From Phascolarctobacterium sp. (lineage in GTDB: Bacteria; Bacillota; Negativicutes; Acidaminococcales; Acidaminococcaceae), in contig JAIHZV010000007.1 of assembly GCA_022718015.1 (NCBI GenBank), forward strand, positions 1 through 13,882: a stretch of DNA of 13,882 nucleotides. The letters are read 5' to 3'. Both the position numbers and the translations under genes were made by a program. Shown piece after piece: positions 13,654-13,882 of this stretch. The notes beneath the pieces were generated by a model, which saw nothing but the letters and a program-made list of their open reading frames with translations, did not search any database and was not told the origin of the DNA. Each line of letters starts with the position of its first letter. Position 1 is the stretch's first letter.

Positions 13654-13882
13654 TCACTTATCACCATAATGACCCTTGCAATGTGCAATGTAAATTCTTC
13701 CATTTTCTACATGATAAACCAATCTGTCTTTTTCATTTATGCGCCTGCTATATTCTCCTTGTAAATCTCCATTCAACGCTTCTGGCTGACCAATGCCATT
13801 AAGGCAACCGTTGCGCTCAATATCCTTAATAAGCTGATTGATACGCTTCAATGTCTTTTTATCCTGCAACTGCCAATAAAGA
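13654..13882 (-). CDS. yoeB: YoeB/Txe family toxin, 3' part (cut by the window edge)
   Basis: A RelE-superfamily mRNA endoribonuclease that cuts ribosome-bound mRNA when its YefM-type antitoxin is gone. The frame is open through the right edge: LYWQLQDKKTLKRINQLIKD lines up with the LYWQ-x-x-DK segment of full-length YoeB (about 84 residues), so about 75 residues are visible and the start lies outside. The apparent TTG start at 13869 is inside the gene. Family positions are kept: the Glu of GIGQPEAL, SRRI, the Arg of DRLVY and a final H-Y in AHCKGHY, followed by three extra residues (GDK) after the usual terminal Tyr. The antitoxin gene, expected just upstream (higher coordinates), is not visible. 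A terminator follows. Confidence 0.85.
   Translation of the reverse strand, partial: LYWQLQDKKTLKRINQLIKDIERNGCLNGIGQPEALNGDLQGEYSRRINEKDRLVYHVENGRIYIAHCKGHYGDK

Noticed and set aside
1..13882. CRISPR array, phage structural genes, integrase or IS transposase
   Set aside because: No regularly spaced repeats and no gene product with such motifs were found on either strand.

Overview
The window looks like chromosome from a diderm Firmicute of the class Negativicutes (Acidaminococcaceae or a relative; the genus is a guess). An outer-membrane autotransporter with a beta-barrel sits beside Firmicute-style promoters, strong AGGAGG-type ribosome sites and a small holin-like type I toxin. Nearly all protein genes lie on the minus strand. 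The only plus-strand genes I can support are two tRNA-Arg genes and one antisense RNA.

Layout, left to right. 1-250: no convincing gene; a probable outward promoter at the edge and the symporter terminator. 251-1654: a sodium:solute symporter with a long leader that carries a small upstream ORF (1720-1836). 1935-2091: tRNA-Arg(ACG) with its own promoter and terminator. 2106-2374: an unlisted type I toxin-antitoxin locus, with a 25-residue holin-like toxin on the minus strand and a convergent antisense RNA on the plus strand. 2423-5233: a minus-strand housekeeping group encoding an AI-2E family membrane protein, a YbgC-type thioesterase, a CofE-like protein and a one-TM protein of unknown function. 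5339-5536: tRNA-Arg(CCG). 5560-5813: a second type I-like locus that keeps convergent promoters, end repeats and an antitoxin-like RNA but has no toxin ORF. 5832-7626: a YkuD L,D-transpeptidase lipoprotein and a HipA-like kinase. 7693-9756: an AT-rich two-gene RloA/RloB (AbiL-like) defence module between two almost identical terminator hairpins. 9785-13318: a large autotransporter. 13604-13882: the 3' part of a YoeB/Txe toxin running off the right edge.

How the parts relate. The symporter and the tRNA-Arg(ACG) are fired divergently from promoters 20 bp apart. The thioesterase, CofE-like and one-TM genes are tightly packed and have their own promoter. The AI-2E gene has no terminator before them, so they may also be co-transcribed with it. 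RloA and RloB are one nucleotide apart and need each other if they act like AbiLi/AbiLii. The window is unusually rich in toxin or defence functions for its size: one intact type I toxin-antitoxin locus, one toxin-less relative, a HipA-like kinase, an RloAB pair and a YoeB toxin.

The most interesting parts are the two type I-like loci, each directly downstream of a tRNA-Arg gene, and the RloAB cassette bounded by paired hairpin repeats.
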